From: an uncultured Eubacteriales bacterium
Lineage (GTDB): Bacteria; Bacillota; Clostridia; Peptostreptococcales; Anaerovoracaceae
Direction: 5' to 3'
DNA: 64,000 bases
Assembly (NCBI GenBank): GCA_902801255.1
Contig: CADCHO010000007.1
Location: 1 to 64,000, forward strand
Position 1 is the stretch's first letter; each line of letters opens with the position of its first letter. Made by a program: the position numbers and the translations under genes. Positions 1 through 11,691 of this stretch are shown here, piece after piece. A model generated the notes under the pieces. The model was given only the letters and a program-made list of their open reading frames with translations, was not told where the DNA came from and did no database searches.

Positions 1-1
1 A

Positions 2-514
2 CTCTCCGAAAAACTCGATGACGATGCTGTGTATGTGGCTGACGTCGGACAGAACCAGCTCTGGAGTGCCGACAATTATATAATGAAGGAAGGCCGCTTT
101 ATGACGACCGGAGGAATGGGAACCATGGGCTATTCCATTCCTGCGGCAATAGGGGCTAAGCTCGTTTCCCCTGAGAAGCAGACAGTCGCAGTTGTTGGCG
201 ACGGAGCTTTTCAGATGGCGATGAACGAACTCTCCACCATGCGTAATAATAATGTAGATTTGAGAATACTTCTGGTAAGGAACAGATACCTCGGGCTGGT
301 AAGAGAATATCAGCACAAAAACTACGATTCACATTACGAAGGCGTAAAGCTCAGCGACTGGCCTGATTACGGTAAGATCGCTGAAGCCTACGGACTTACA
401 TATAATGAGTGCGCATCGAACGACGAGCTTGATGAAAAGCTTGACTGGCTCCTTGAGGGCGAAGGCGCACGCATTCTGGTGTGCGATGTTGACAGCGAAA
501 ACAATGTTAAGTGA
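2..514 (+). CDS. ilvB: Acetolactate synthase large subunit 1, C-terminal part (5' end outside window)
   Basis: This is the C-terminal TPP-binding domain of an acetohydroxyacid synthase catalytic subunit, which condenses pyruvate with pyruvate or 2-oxobutyrate in valine, leucine and isoleucine synthesis. The frame is open from base 2, so the gene begins upstream; the internal GTG at 29 is not a start. The segment VADVGQNQLW, then GGMGTMGYSIPAAIGAK, then the Mg/TPP signature GDGAF with the NNNVDLRILLVRN strand are the usual order for this domain. It lies 15 bases before its own small ACT subunit. A second complete synthase follows, so the organism carries two tandem isozymes. The TPP-dependent family is certain; the acetolactate assignment rests mainly on the neighbour. 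Confidence 0.9.
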   Translation, partial: LSEKLDDDAVYVADVGQNQLWSADNYIMKEGRFMTTGGMGTMGYSIPAAIGAKLVSPEKQTVAVVGDGAFQMAMNELSTMRNNNVDLRILLVRNRYLGLVREYQHKNYDSHYEGVKLSDWPDYGKIAEAYGLTYNECASNDELDEKLDWLLEGEGARILVCDVDSENNVK

Positions 515-529
515 CGGGAGGCGGATTCG

Positions 530-949
530 ATGAAAGGGATCTTTTCAGTACTTGTAGAAAACAGGGACGGAGTCCTGTCTGCTGTTTCGGGATTGTTTGC
601 AAGACGCGGCTTCAACATCGATACTCTTGCCGTGGGTGAGACCGATAACCATGAGATATCGAGTATGACAATAACATCCACAGGCGACCAGAGGACTATC
701 GACCAGATCGAGAAGCAGCTCAACAAGAATGTCGATGTCATAAAGGTTAGACGCCTGAGCGACGCAAAGAGCGTATGCCTCGAGATGATGCTCATCAAAG
801 TGGCGTACAACCTGTCAAACCGAACGCCGCTCATAGAATTTTGCCAGGTGATGGGAGCCAAGGTAATGAAAGTAGCTCCTAAATACCTGCTGATCGAGTA
901 TCACGACGAGCCTGAAAATGTATCGAGATACAGAGGACAGGCACCATAG
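530..949 (+). CDS. ilvN: Acetolactate synthase small (regulatory) subunit 1
   Basis: This 139-residue ACT-domain protein is the regulatory partner of the truncated large subunit just upstream. The N-terminal ACT fold is plain (FSVLVENRDGVLSAVSGLFARRGFNIDTLAVG), and the second half (CLEMMLIKVA to VMKVAPKYLLIEYHDEPE) resembles the C-terminal ACT-like half of IlvH but is shorter than usual (family often 160-180 residues). In the family this subunit raises activity and confers valine feedback inhibition. GGGAGGCGG lies a few bases before the ATG. The second small subunit in the same operon is 186 residues, so the two isozymes probably differ in feedback behaviour (inference). Confidence 0.9.
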   Translation: MKGIFSVLVENRDGVLSAVSGLFARRGFNIDTLAVGETDNHEISSMTITSTGDQRTIDQIEKQLNKNVDVIKVRRLSDAKSVCLEMMLIKVAYNLSNRTPLIEFCQVMGAKVMKVAPKYLLIEYHDEPENVSRYRGQAP

Positions 950-990
950 CAATGGAAAAGTAACAACTTAAAGAAAGGACGTATATAAAA

Positions 991-2697
991 TTGAGATTAA
1001 CCGGCGCAGAAATACTAATGGAATGCCTGCTTGAGCAGGAGGTCGATACTGTATTCGGCTACCCCGGAGGCACCATACTCTACGTTTACGATGCTCTGGT
1101 CAAATACCGCGACAGGGTACATCATTACCTGACGGCACATGAGCAGGGAGCATCGCATGCAGCTGACGGATATGCCCGCAGCACAGGCAAGGTAGGTGTG
1201 GCGTTCTCAACTTCGGGACCGGGTGCGACAAATCTTACTACCGGAGTCGCTACAGCGTACATGGATTCATCCCCGGTAGTATTTATTTCGTGCAACGTGG
1301 CTGAAAGCCTTATAGGCAAGGATTCGTTCCAGGAGGTAGACAGCACAGGCGTAATGCTTCCTATAACCAAGTGCACTTTCCAGATCAGCGATGTAAATAA
1401 ACTGGCTGACACAGTAAGAAGGGCATTTGCTATTGCAAGAAGCGGAAGACCGGGACCGGTATTCATCGATATTCTGAAGAATGTCACTGCTGAGACGGCC
1501 GAATATGAATTCGTCCCGAGAAAAGAGCACAAGAAATCGGGAATGCTCGATGCTCTTTATAACAGAAATATGGCCGATCTTCACAAGCCGTCTATTGATG
1601 AAGAGGATATAGACAAGCTCATCAGCATGATAGGTGAATCTGAAAAACCTATGCTGATCTGCGGCGGAGGCGTTGTGAGAGGAAGGGCGCACAAGGAATT
1701 CAACGAATTCGTTAACCTGATGGATGCTCCTGCAGCTATTACGGTAATGGGTGGAGGCGGCATGGAAGGCCGTAACCCTCTCGTTACAGGCATGATCGGA
1801 ATGCACGGCTCACAGGCGTCGAACATCGGCGTTAACGAGTGCGATCTGCTGATAGCAGTCGGCTGCAGGTTCTCCGACAGAGTGGCTCTCGATCCGGAAT
1901 CTTTCGCAAGCCAGGCTAAGATAGTCCATATAGATATAGACAGATCAGAGATCAACAAGAATGTCCAGACCGATCACCACATAGTCGGTGATGCAAAGGA
2001 AGTTCTCAGAATGCTGAATGAGAGACTTACCCAGCAGGATCACACCGAATGGAAGAAATATGTATTCTCGTTCCCTACGGAAACCTTATACGATGAAGGC
2101 GGCGACACGCTCAACCCTAAGCAGGTGTGCGATACGATAGCAAGACTGATGCCGATGGATACCATTGTGGCTACTGATGTAGGACAGCATCAGATGTGGG
2201 CGATACAGCATTTCCACTTCGATTATCCGGGTCAGCTGATAACTTCCGGAGGATTCGGAACGATGGGCTTCGGTCTCGGAGCTGCCATTGGCGCAAAAGT
2301 AGGAAATCCGGACAAGATGGTGATCCACATCGCAGGTGACGGAAGCTTCCGGATGAACTGCAACGAGCTTACGACAGTACAGCACTATGGACTCCCGATC
2401 ATTACTTTCGTGTTCGACAACCAGACGCTGGGAATGGTAAGGCAGTGGCAGAATCTTATATATAAGAAGAATTTTTCAGAGACTGACATGGACAGAGGTC
2501 CGGACTTCGTGAAGCTTGCTGAAGCATACGGACTCCATGGACGCCGGGTCAATAACCAGAAGGATCTCGCTGAAGCGATAAAAGAAGCGATGGCATGCGG
2601 AGAAGGTTATGTTATCGACTGCATGCTGGATATAGACGAGATGGTAAGACCTATGGTGGGAGGCGGCAGCCACATCACCGATTTCATGAAACTATAA
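991..2697 (+). CDS. ilvB: Acetolactate synthase large subunit 2 (TTG start)
   Basis: Complete 568-residue TPP enzyme catalysing the first common step of branched-chain amino acid synthesis. The start is a TTG: AAAGAAAGGACG sits about ten bases upstream, and the N-terminus (RLTGAEILMECLLEQEVDTVFGYPGG) aligns in register with the family, with the catalytic Glu in the AHEQGASHAADGYAR segment. The central FAD-binding-like domain and C-terminal TPP motif (AGDGSF to DNQTLGMVRQWQ) are intact. It precedes a matching ACT subunit by 13 bases. The TTG may lower translation relative to downstream genes (inference). The family call is very safe. Confidence 0.96.
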   Translation: MRLTGAEILMECLLEQEVDTVFGYPGGTILYVYDALVKYRDRVHHYLTAHEQGASHAADGYARSTGKVGVAFSTSGPGATNLTTGVATAYMDSSPVVFISCNVAESLIGKDSFQEVDSTGVMLPITKCTFQISDVNKLADTVRRAFAIARSGRPGPVFIDILKNVTAETAEYEFVPRKEHKKSGMLDALYNRNMADLHKPSIDEEDIDKLISMIGESEKPMLICGGGVVRGRAHKEFNEFVNLMDAPAAITVMGGGGMEGRNPLVTGMIGMHGSQASNIGVNECDLLIAVGCRFSDRVALDPESFASQAKIVHIDIDRSEINKNVQTDHHIVGDAKEVLRMLNERLTQQDHTEWKKYVFSFPTETLYDEGGDTLNPKQVCDTIARLMPMDTIVATDVGQHQMWAIQHFHFDYPGQLITSGGFGTMGFGLGAAIGAKVGNPDKMVIHIAGDGSFRMNCNELTTVQHYGLPIITFVFDNQTLGMVRQWQNLIYKKNFSETDMDRGPDFVKLAEAYGLHGRRVNNQKDLAEAIKEAMACGEGYVIDCMLDIDEMVRPMVGGGSHITDFMKL

Positions 2698-2710
2698 GGG
2701 GGTGCAGAGT

Positions 2711-4271
<1,561 letters not shown>

Positions 4272-4289
4272 AAGGGGACAATAGGGATT

Positions 4290-5951
4290 ATGAAATCTGA
4301 CAATGTAAAGATAGGAGTTGACCGTGCGCCTAACAAGAGCCTCATGTATGCTCTTGGCCTGACGGAAGAAGAGATCAGACGTCCTCTGATCGGTGTAGTC
4401 AGCTCATATAACGAAATAGTGCCTGGCCACATGCACCTCGACAAGATAGCCGAGGCGGTCAAGGCAGGAGTACGCGCTGCAGGCGGTACGCCGATACTTT
4501 TCCCTGCGATAGCAGTCTGCGACGGTATCGCTATGGGACATATCGGCATGAAGTATTCACTGGTGACGAGAGACCTCATCGCTGATTCCACAGAGGCGAT
4601 GGCAATCGCTCATCAGTTTGACGGACTAGTCATGGTACCGAACTGTGACAAGAATGTTCCGGGACTTCTGATGGCTGCGGCACGCATAAATGTACCGACC
4701 ATATTCTGCGCCGGCGGGCCAATGCTGGCCGGCCGTCTGCCTGACGGCAGACGTACCTGCCTCTCGCATATGTTCGAGGCAGTCGGTGCATATCATGCCG
4801 GAAAGCTCGATGAAGATGGAGTACAGTCATATGTTGAGCACGCTTGCCCTTCATGCGGCTCGTGCTCGGGTATGTACACCGCAAACTCCATGAACTGCCT
4901 GACTGAGGCCATAGGAATGGCACTTCGCGGCAACGGCACGATACCGGCTCCTTATTCGGCAAGGATACGTCTGGCAAAGGAAACGGGAATGCAGATCATG
5001 AAGCTCGTAGAGAAGGATATCAGACCTCGCGACATCATGACTGAGGCTGCGTTCCACAATGCCGAAACAGTCGACATGGCGCTCGGATGCTCTACAAACA
5101 CCATGCTGCATCTGCCTGCCATCGCTCATGAAGCCGGAGTCGATATCAGCTTCGACATGGCAAACGAGATCAGCGGCAAAACTCCTAACCTCTGCCATCT
5201 GGCACCTGCGGGCGATACATTCATGGAAGATCTTGAAGCTGCAGGCGGAGTATATGCAGTCATGAAGGAGCTCACAAAGGGCGATCTGCTCGACACATCG
5301 GTAATGACCGTGAGCGGAAAGACCGTTGGTGAGAATATTGCCAATGCAGATAATCTGAACACAGATATCATCAGGCCATTTGATGATCCGTTCATGAAGA
5401 CAGGCGGCATCGCAGTTCTCAAGGGCAATATCGCACCTGACGGCTGCGTCGTTAAGCAGTCGGCTGTTCTGCCTGAGATGATGCAGCACGAAGGCCCTGC
5501 AAGAGTTTTTGATTCCGAAGATGATGCTATTCGCGTTATTTATGACGGAGGTATAAGGCCGGGCGATGTAGTCGTGATACGCTACGAAGGCCCTAAGGGC
5601 GGTCCGGGAATGAGAGAGATGCTCAACCCGACTTCAGCGATAGCGGGTATGGGACTGGATGCATCTGTTGCCCTTATAACAGACGGAAGATTCTCCGGCG
5701 CGACCCGCGGAGCTTCAATAGGACATGTAAGCCCTGAAGCAGCATCGGGAGGACCTATCGGTCTGGTGCATGAGGGAGACATCATTGCCATTGACATCGC
5801 GAACAAGACGATTGAGCTCAAAGTATCGGACGAGGAGCTTGAGGAACGCCGCAAGACATGGATCTGCCCGGAGCCTAAGGTGAAGACAGGATATCTTGCA
5901 CGTTATGCTAAGCTCGTGAGCTCTGCAGACAAAGGCGCGATACTGGAATAG
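4290..5951 (+). CDS. ilvD: Dihydroxy-acid dehydratase
   Basis: 553 residues, the normal IlvD length. This iron-sulfur enzyme dehydrates 2,3-dihydroxy-3-methyl acids to the 2-oxo acids of valine and isoleucine. Visible landmarks are [18 protein letters not shown] and [22 protein letters not shown], which hold the cluster cysteines, and the C-terminal [11 protein letters not shown] with [10 protein letters not shown], typical of the family. ATG follows AAAAGGGGACAATAGGGATT after ilvC. The order ilvBNCD then leu genes indicates one transcription unit. Confidence 0.97.
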   Translation: MKSDNVKIGVDRAPNKSLMYALGLTEEEIRRPLIGVVSSYNEIVPGHMHLDKIAEAVKAGVRAAGGTPILFPAIAVCDGIAMGHIGMKYSLVTRDLIADSTEAMAIAHQFDGLVMVPNCDKNVPGLLMAAARINVPTIFCAGGPMLAGRLPDGRRTCLSHMFEAVGAYHAGKLDEDGVQSYVEHACPSCGSCSGMYTANSMNCLTEAIGMALRGNGTIPAPYSARIRLAKETGMQIMKLVEKDIRPRDIMTEAAFHNAETVDMALGCSTNTMLHLPAIAHEAGVDISFDMANEISGKTPNLCHLAPAGDTFMEDLEAAGGVYAVMKELTKGDLLDTSVMTVSGKTVGENIANADNLNTDIIRPFDDPFMKTGGIAVLKGNIAPDGCVVKQSAVLPEMMQHEGPARVFDSEDDAIRVIYDGGIRPGDVVVIRYEGPKGGPGMREMLNPTSAIAGMGLDASVALITDGRFSGATRGASIGHVSPEAASGGPIGLVHEGDIIAIDIANKTIELKVSDEELEERRKTWICPEPKVKTGYLARYAKLVSSADKGAILE

Positions 5952-5977
5952 TAGTAAATCAAGAGACTGGAGAACTA

Positions 5978-7543
5978 ATGGAACAGGTAAAGATTTTTGA
6001 TACTACGCTGCGTGACGGCGAACAGTCGCCGGGCTGCAGCATGAACCTGAGAGAAAAGATAGAAGTCGCCAGATGCCTCGAGAAGATGCATGTGGACATA
6101 ATAGAAGCGGGGTTCGCCATCGCTTCGCCTGGTGATTTTGAATCGGTGAAGACCATATCCGAGACCATCAGAGGATGCACGATCGCTTCACTGGCGCGTT
6201 CGACTCCGAAGGATATTGATGTTGCATGGGATGCTGTAAAAGGTGCAGCGGATCCTCGCATTCACGTATTCATAGCAACATCACCGCTCCATATGGAGTA
6301 TAAGCTTCGCATGACTCCTGATAAGGTGCTCGAGAGGGCAGGCGAAATGGTTGCGTATGCGAAAAAGTACTGCTCCAACATCGAGTTTTCAGCTGAGGAC
6401 GCCACAAGGAGTGAACCGGAATTCCTCAAAAGAGTAGTTGAGGTAGCTATTGCTAACGGCGCGACAACCATCAACCTGCCTGATACTGTAGGCTATACTA
6501 CACCGGGCGAGATGCGCGAGCTGATAGAGGATGTCAAATACAACGTTAAGGGCGCTGAGAACGTAATATTCTCAGTCCACTGCCACAACGACCTGGGCAT
6601 GGCCACTGCAAACGCTCTGGCAGGAGTGCTCGGCGGCGCAAGGCAGGTAGAGTGCACCATTAACGGCCTGGGCGAAAGAGCAGGCAACACATCCCTCGAA
6701 GAGATCGTCATGGCGATCCGCACAAGACAGGATGTTACCGGTCTTACGACAGGGATCGATACCACTCAGATCCACCGCGCAAGCCAGACGGTTTACAACA
6801 TAATCGGACAGACAGCTCCGCTCAACAAGCCAATAGTCGGAAAGAATGCGTTCGCACACGAGTCGGGCATACATCAGCACGGCGTGCTGGCAAACAAGAA
6901 GACTTACGAGATAATGACTCCTGAGTCGGTCGGTATCCATGTAAACAATCTGGTACTCGGAAAGCACTCCGGCCGCCATGCGGTAGGACAGAGACTCGAA
7001 GAACTCGGATTTGTGCTCAGCAAGGAAGAGCTCGACAGGTGCTTCGACGAATTCAAGGTAGTCTGTGACAAGAAGAAGAACATCACTGATGCCGACCTCG
7101 AAGCTATCGTGACACACAATACAAACATCGTTTATGAGGATGAAGCTGAAGGCTATAAACTTGACTGGTTCCAGATGTCTACAAGTAACTTCACGACAGC
7201 TACATGCACAGTAAGTCTGGAGAAGGACGGAGAAAAGAAGCAGGATGTAGCGCTCGGAGACGGACCTATCGATGCGGCGTATAATGCGATCGACTCGATA
7301 ATACAGCCGTCGGCGCACAGTTTTGACATATTCAACATCCATTCGATATCCGAGGGCAAGGATACGCTGGGTGATGTTACGGTAAAGGTCAATGCATATG
7401 ACAGAACGTTCACGGGCAGAGGCCTTTCGACGGATATCATGGAAGCGAGCATCAACGCTTATCTTAAGGCACTCAACCGTATGGCTGCCTATGAGCGCAA
7501 GCACCGCGACGATGCAGCTCCGATAAAAGCAACAGAAGTATAA
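5978..7543 (+). CDS. leuA: 2-isopropylmalate synthase
   Basis: 521-residue LeuA condensing acetyl-CoA with 2-oxoisovalerate, the committed step of leucine synthesis. The HMGL-like TIM barrel begins at [16 protein letters not shown], with metal ligands in [17 protein letters not shown]. The HESGIHQHG region and the C-terminal LeuA allosteric domain (about residues 390-500) are present. In the family that domain binds leucine for feedback inhibition. It follows ilvD by 26 bases with GGAG upstream of the ATG. Re-citrate synthase or homocitrate synthase is possible from the barrel alone, but the leuCDB neighbours settle the call. Confidence 0.96.
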   Translation: MEQVKIFDTTLRDGEQSPGCSMNLREKIEVARCLEKMHVDIIEAGFAIASPGDFESVKTISETIRGCTIASLARSTPKDIDVAWDAVKGAADPRIHVFIATSPLHMEYKLRMTPDKVLERAGEMVAYAKKYCSNIEFSAEDATRSEPEFLKRVVEVAIANGATTINLPDTVGYTTPGEMRELIEDVKYNVKGAENVIFSVHCHNDLGMATANALAGVLGGARQVECTINGLGERAGNTSLEEIVMAIRTRQDVTGLTTGIDTTQIHRASQTVYNIIGQTAPLNKPIVGKNAFAHESGIHQHGVLANKKTYEIMTPESVGIHVNNLVLGKHSGRHAVGQRLEELGFVLSKEELDRCFDEFKVVCDKKKNITDADLEAIVTHNTNIVYEDEAEGYKLDWFQMSTSNFTTATCTVSLEKDGEKKQDVALGDGPIDAAYNAIDSIIQPSAHSFDIFNIHSISEGKDTLGDVTVKVNAYDRTFTGRGLSTDIMEASINAYLKALNRMAAYERKHRDDAAPIKATEV

Positions 7544-7562
7544 AGGAGGGGGACCGGAGATC

Positions 7563-8822
7563 ATGGGCATGACAATGACACAAAAGATCCTTGCGGCTCA
7601 CGCAGGGCTTCCAGAAGTCCACGCAGGTGATCTGATAGGGGCAAAACTCGACATAGTGCTCGGTAATGACGTCACTACGCCTGTAGCCATAGGTGTATTT
7701 GAGAAGGCAGGTTTTACAGAGGTCTTCGACAATGAGAAGATAGTCATCGCACTCGATCACTATACTCCGTGCAAAGACATAAAGTCTGCGGAGCTGTGCG
7801 TAACATCCCGTGACTTTGCGAAAAAGCACGGTATAAAGCATTTTTATGATGTGGGTACTGTAGGAATTGAGCATGCACTGCTGCCTGAGCAGGGTATAGT
7901 CGGCCCCGGAGACTGTATTATCGGAGCTGATTCACATACATGCACTTATGGAGCCCTCGGGGCATTCTCCACGGGCGTAGGCTCGACAGATATGGCTGCG
8001 GGAATGGCATCAGGACTTAACTGGTTCAAAGTGCCGCCGGCAATAAAAGTGGAGCTCACCGGTAAGCCGGGTCCGTGCGTATCGGGAAAGGATGTGATCC
8101 TGCACCTGATAGGCGAGATAGGCGTTGACGGAGCTCTGTATAAATCGCTGGAATTTGCGGGCGAAGGAGTCGCCGAGCTTTCCATGGATGACAGATTTAC
8201 CATCTCAAACATGGCGATCGAAGCCGGCGGCAAAAACGGCATATTCCCTGTAGACGACAGGACTCTCGAATACATCAAAGACAGATTCAACAGAGAACCG
8301 GCCGTTTATGAGGCAGATCCTGATGCGGAATACGAAAGAGTCGTTAAAATCGATCTGTCGACACTCGAGCCGACGGTATCGATGCCTCATCTGCCTTCAA
8401 ATACAAAGACTGTTGGAGAAGCATCCGGTCTTCACATCGATCAGGTGGTAATAGGTTCATGCACAAACGGACGCATGTCCGACATGCGCATTGCAGCATC
8501 TATTCTCAAAGGTAAAAAGATCGCTGACGGAGTGCGCTGCATTATCATCCCGGCGACACAGCAGATCTATCTTGACTGCATGGAGGAAGGCCTGCTGAAG
8601 ATATTCGTAGAAGCAGGATGTGCTGTTTCAGCTCCTACTTGCGGACCTTGCCTCGGCGGACACATGGGTGTCATGGCTGCAGGCGAGAGAGCAGTAGCTA
8701 CGACGAACCGCAACTTTGTCGGACGCATGGGGCACACTCAGAGCGAAGTTATTCTTGCAAGCCCTGCGGTAGCGGCAGCGTCAGCACTTGCCGGCTGCAT
8801 TGCAGATCCGCGTGAGTTATAA
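7563..8822 (+). CDS. leuC: 3-isopropylmalate dehydratase large subunit
   Basis: 419-residue archaeal/clostridial-type LeuC, carrying the [4Fe-4S] cluster that isomerises 2- to 3-isopropylmalate. Signatures include [30 protein letters not shown] and the cluster loop [12 protein letters not shown]. The 419-420 residue HacA/LeuC2 subfamily differs from the about 465-residue enterobacterial form. AAAGGAGGGGG precedes ATG 7563 by about ten bases; ATGs at 7569 and 7575 are alternatives. Partner leuD follows after 13 bases. Confidence 0.95.
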   Translation: MGMTMTQKILAAHAGLPEVHAGDLIGAKLDIVLGNDVTTPVAIGVFEKAGFTEVFDNEKIVIALDHYTPCKDIKSAELCVTSRDFAKKHGIKHFYDVGTVGIEHALLPEQGIVGPGDCIIGADSHTCTYGALGAFSTGVGSTDMAAGMASGLNWFKVPPAIKVELTGKPGPCVSGKDVILHLIGEIGVDGALYKSLEFAGEGVAELSMDDRFTISNMAIEAGGKNGIFPVDDRTLEYIKDRFNREPAVYEADPDAEYERVVKIDLSTLEPTVSMPHLPSNTKTVGEASGLHIDQVVIGSCTNGRMSDMRIAASILKGKKIADGVRCIIIPATQQIYLDCMEEGLLKIFVEAGCAVSAPTCGPCLGGHMGVMAAGERAVATTNRNFVGRMGHTQSEVILASPAVAAASALAGCIADPREL

Positions 8823-8835
8823 AGGAGGGGACATC

Positions 8836-9315
8836 ATGAGAGGAAAAGTATGGAAATACGGAGATCACATCGATACTGATGTCATCATCCCTGCAAGATA
8901 CCTTAATGATCCTGACCCGGCAGCACTGGCAAGCCACTGCATGGTCGATATAGACGAGAGCTTTGCAAAAGATGTACACGCCGGAGACATAATGGTGGGC
9001 GGCTGGAACTTCGGCTGCGGCTCATCGAGAGAGCACGCTCCTATCGCCATACAGGCAAGCGGAGTGTCATGCGTTATAGCTGCAAGTTTCGCGAGGATCT
9101 TCTACCGCAATTCCATTAACATAGGTTTCCCTATACTGGAATGCCCTGAGGCAAGCGCGGCGATCAACGCAGGCGATATCGTGAGCGTCGATACAAAGAC
9201 CGGTGTCATAATTGATGAGACAACAGGCCAGAGCTTCCAGGCGAAACCGTTCCCTGAATTTATCGAGAACATAATCGAAAAAGGCGGATTGCTGAAATAT
9301 CTGAAAGAAAAATAG
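8836..9315 (+). CDS. leuD: 3-isopropylmalate dehydratase small subunit
   Basis: 159-residue swivel-domain partner of LeuC. The segments MRGKVWKYGDHIDTDVIIPARYLN and GGWNFGCGSSREHAPIAIQASG are diagnostic, the latter forming the substrate-recognition loop. The start at 8836 sits five bases after a perfect AAAGGAGGGG. The 160-residue length matches the LeuD2 type that pairs with the 420-residue LeuC found here. Confidence 0.95.
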   Translation: MRGKVWKYGDHIDTDVIIPARYLNDPDPAALASHCMVDIDESFAKDVHAGDIMVGGWNFGCGSSREHAPIAIQASGVSCVIAASFARIFYRNSINIGFPILECPEASAAINAGDIVSVDTKTGVIIDETTGQSFQAKPFPEFIENIIEKGGLLKYLKEK

Positions 9316-9332
9316 GCAGCTAATATACATAT

Positions 9333-10424
9333 ATGGTAACAGAAATGAAGTATAAAATTGCTTTAGTACCGGGCGACGGTATAGGCCCGGAAATCACAGG
9401 GGCTGCAGTTGAAGCCCTGAAGGCAGTAGCTGACAGATTCGGCTGTGAATTCGAATTCAATACATACCTTGCCGGCGGATGTGCTCTTGATGAATACGGA
9501 GTACCGCTGCCGCAGGAGACTATTGACGGATGCCTCGCATCAGACAGCGTGCTGCTTGGAGCGGTAGGCGGACCAAAATGGGACGATGTTCCTAATAACA
9601 TGAGACCTGAGAAGGCTCTGCTTGGTCTCCGCAAGGAGCTGGGACTATACACGAATCTCAGGCCTGCTTCCATACAGCCTGCTCTGGCAGAAGCCTGCGT
9701 GCTGAGACCGGATATCGCGGCAAAAGGCTTTGATCTCATGATCGTACGTGAGCTTACGGGCGGCATATATTTTGGTGAACGCGGCAGGAATGAAGCAGGC
9801 GATGCAGCTTACGATACAGAGGCATACAGCGTCATGGAGATAGAAAGAGTCGCAAGACGTGCTTTCGAGACCGCAAGAAAGCGCAAAAGTCATGTGACAA
9901 GTGTCGATAAAGCCAATGTGCTTGAAACATCCAGACTGTGGCGCGAAACGGTCCACAGACTCGGAGCATCGGAATATCCGGATGTTAGGCTCGATGACAT
10001 GTATGTAGACAACGCTGCCATGCAGATAATACGCGACCCGTCATTTTTCGATGTACTTGTAACATCCAACATGTTCGGTGATATCCTGTCGGATGAAGCG
10101 TCGCAGGTAACCGGATCGATCGGACTGCTTGCATCAGCATCACTGGGAGATTCATCACGCGGTCTGTATGAGCCTATTCACGGATCGGCTCCTGACATAG
10201 CAGGAAAAGACATCGCGAATCCTATAGCAGCGATCCTCTCGGCAGCGATGATGCTCAGATATTCATTCGATCTGGCAAAAGAGGCTGATGCCATCGAAAA
10301 AGCAGTCGCAAATGTTCTTGCAGACGGGCTGCGTACAGCTGACATAAAAGCACCGGGACAGGAAGACTGGATCAAAGGCAGCGAAATGAAAGCTGCAATA
10401 CTTGAAAAACTCAGAAAGAACTGA
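9333..10424 (+). CDS. leuB: 3-isopropylmalate dehydrogenase
   Basis: 363-residue NAD-dependent beta-decarboxylating dehydrogenase forming 4-methyl-2-oxopentanoate. The IDH/IPMDH family is shown by ALVPGDGIGPEITGAAVEAL, LMIVRELTGGIYFGERG and the metal-binding TSNMFGDILSDEASQVTGSIG. No clear Shine-Dalgarno lies before ATG 9333; the ATG at 9348 (MKYKIALVPGDG) is a credible alternative and closer to the family start. The TGA stop shares its last base with the ATG of the next gene, so the following ATPase is probably translated by coupling. Confidence 0.95.
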   Translation: MVTEMKYKIALVPGDGIGPEITGAAVEALKAVADRFGCEFEFNTYLAGGCALDEYGVPLPQETIDGCLASDSVLLGAVGGPKWDDVPNNMRPEKALLGLRKELGLYTNLRPASIQPALAEACVLRPDIAAKGFDLMIVRELTGGIYFGERGRNEAGDAAYDTEAYSVMEIERVARRAFETARKRKSHVTSVDKANVLETSRLWRETVHRLGASEYPDVRLDDMYVDNAAMQIIRDPSFFDVLVTSNMFGDILSDEASQVTGSIGLLASASLGDSSRGLYEPIHGSAPDIAGKDIANPIAAILSAAMMLRYSFDLAKEADAIEKAVANVLADGLRTADIKAPGQEDWIKGSEMKAAILEKLRKN

Positions 10425-11665
10425 TGAAAAATAAAAAGAACAATTTTCTCTTTTATACCGACTGGGATAACAGCGTGACCGGATCTGCGCCTTCGCTTGC
10501 AGGCACTCTTGCCTCCTTTGCGACAGAGTTTGGCCTTTCGGGGAACGTCTGGCAGCATTGGCTCACATATAACCTCATGATGCATGACAATGCCTTCACT
10601 CTCGCGTGTGAAAGGCGTGAAGTACTGCCTGACTCGACCCTCGTAAAACTCGCGGAGCGCGATCTGGGCATTTTTATGGAACTGTTCAGAACAGAAGAGT
10701 CTGATTTTGATGAGGATGAAGGATTGCTTCCGCTCATGCTTGATTACGTGGCGCCGTATGACTGTGAATGCATCACCGGTGCCGGGCGCCGCATTAAGGA
10801 ACTGAGCCACCGGTTGGCTGAAGCTGAGGATGTAAAGGAATTTACCCGGACGCTCATGGATCATTATGAAAAGTACGGAGCCGGAATGTACGGCCTCTAC
10901 AATGCTTTCAGAGTAGATCCCGCAACAGACAGCGAAGCAGAATTCAAACTGGTGCCTGTTGCTGACAGCGCAGATGTCAGCCTGGATGACCTGATCGGCT
11001 ATGAATTCCAGAAGCAGACACTGAGAGACAATACGGAAGCATTTGTGAGCGGCCACTTTGCCAACAATGTGTTGCTATACGGTGACAGCGGTACGGGCAA
11101 ATCGACAAGTGTACATGCTCTGATGCATGAATACTCGGATCGAGGGCTCAGACTTATCGAGGTGTCAAAGACAGACCGCGGCAAACTGCCGCAGATACTG
11201 TCGGCGATCAAAAGACGAAATTACAGGTTTATTCTGTTCCTCGACGACCTTTCGTTCGAAGAAAACGAAAGCGATTATAAAGAGCTTAAGGCCATGCTGG
11301 AGGGAGCTCTCGAGACACGTTCAGACAAAGTTCTCATATACGCTACATCTAACCGGAGGCACCTTGTGCGCGAGACATGGGGAGACCGCAGCGATATGGA
11401 GTATCACGAGGACGTACACAGATCGGATACAATGGAGGAAAAACTGTCGCTGGCAAGCAGATTCGGTGTAACGATTTACTACCCTAAGCCGAATCCGCGT
11501 GAGTATCTCGAGATAGTGAGATCTCTGGCAGCAAGGAAAGGAATAGCTCTCAGCGGGGAGGAACTTGAAGATGCCGCCCGCAAATGGGAACTTCGCCACG
11601 GAGGAATGTCGGGCAGGACCGCAAGCCAACTGATTACATGGCTGGACGGTACGGAAAAAGAATAA
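10424..11665 (+). CDS. DUF815-type AAA ATPase of unknown role
   Basis: 413-residue P-loop protein matching the DUF815 AAA family. An N-terminal helical region of about 190 residues precedes a Walker A (LLYGDSGTGKSTSVHAL, around residues 210-225), a Walker B with two aspartates (RFILFLDDLSFEE) and a sensor region (ATSNRRHLVRE). The C-terminal HGGMSGRTASQLITWL is usual for the family. The biochemical role of DUF815 proteins is not established as far as I know. The gene overlaps leuB by one base and lies between leuB and ilvA, so it is co-transcribed with the pathway. That may be accidental or may mark a chaperone-like role; no function is assigned. Confidence 0.85.
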   Translation: MKNKKNNFLFYTDWDNSVTGSAPSLAGTLASFATEFGLSGNVWQHWLTYNLMMHDNAFTLACERREVLPDSTLVKLAERDLGIFMELFRTEESDFDEDEGLLPLMLDYVAPYDCECITGAGRRIKELSHRLAEAEDVKEFTRTLMDHYEKYGAGMYGLYNAFRVDPATDSEAEFKLVPVADSADVSLDDLIGYEFQKQTLRDNTEAFVSGHFANNVLLYGDSGTGKSTSVHALMHEYSDRGLRLIEVSKTDRGKLPQILSAIKRRNYRFILFLDDLSFEENESDYKELKAMLEGALETRSDKVLIYATSNRRHLVRETWGDRSDMEYHEDVHRSDTMEEKLSLASRFGVTIYYPKPNPREYLEIVRSLAARKGIALSGEELEDAARKWELRHGGMSGRTASQLITWLDGTEKE

Positions 11666-11691
11666 AAAAGATTGGAAAATGGTGGAGGAAA

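Noticed and set aside
6572..7570. Long minus-strand open frame opposite leuA
   Set aside because: It is a shadow of the leuA reading frame, with no recognisable domains or start signal.
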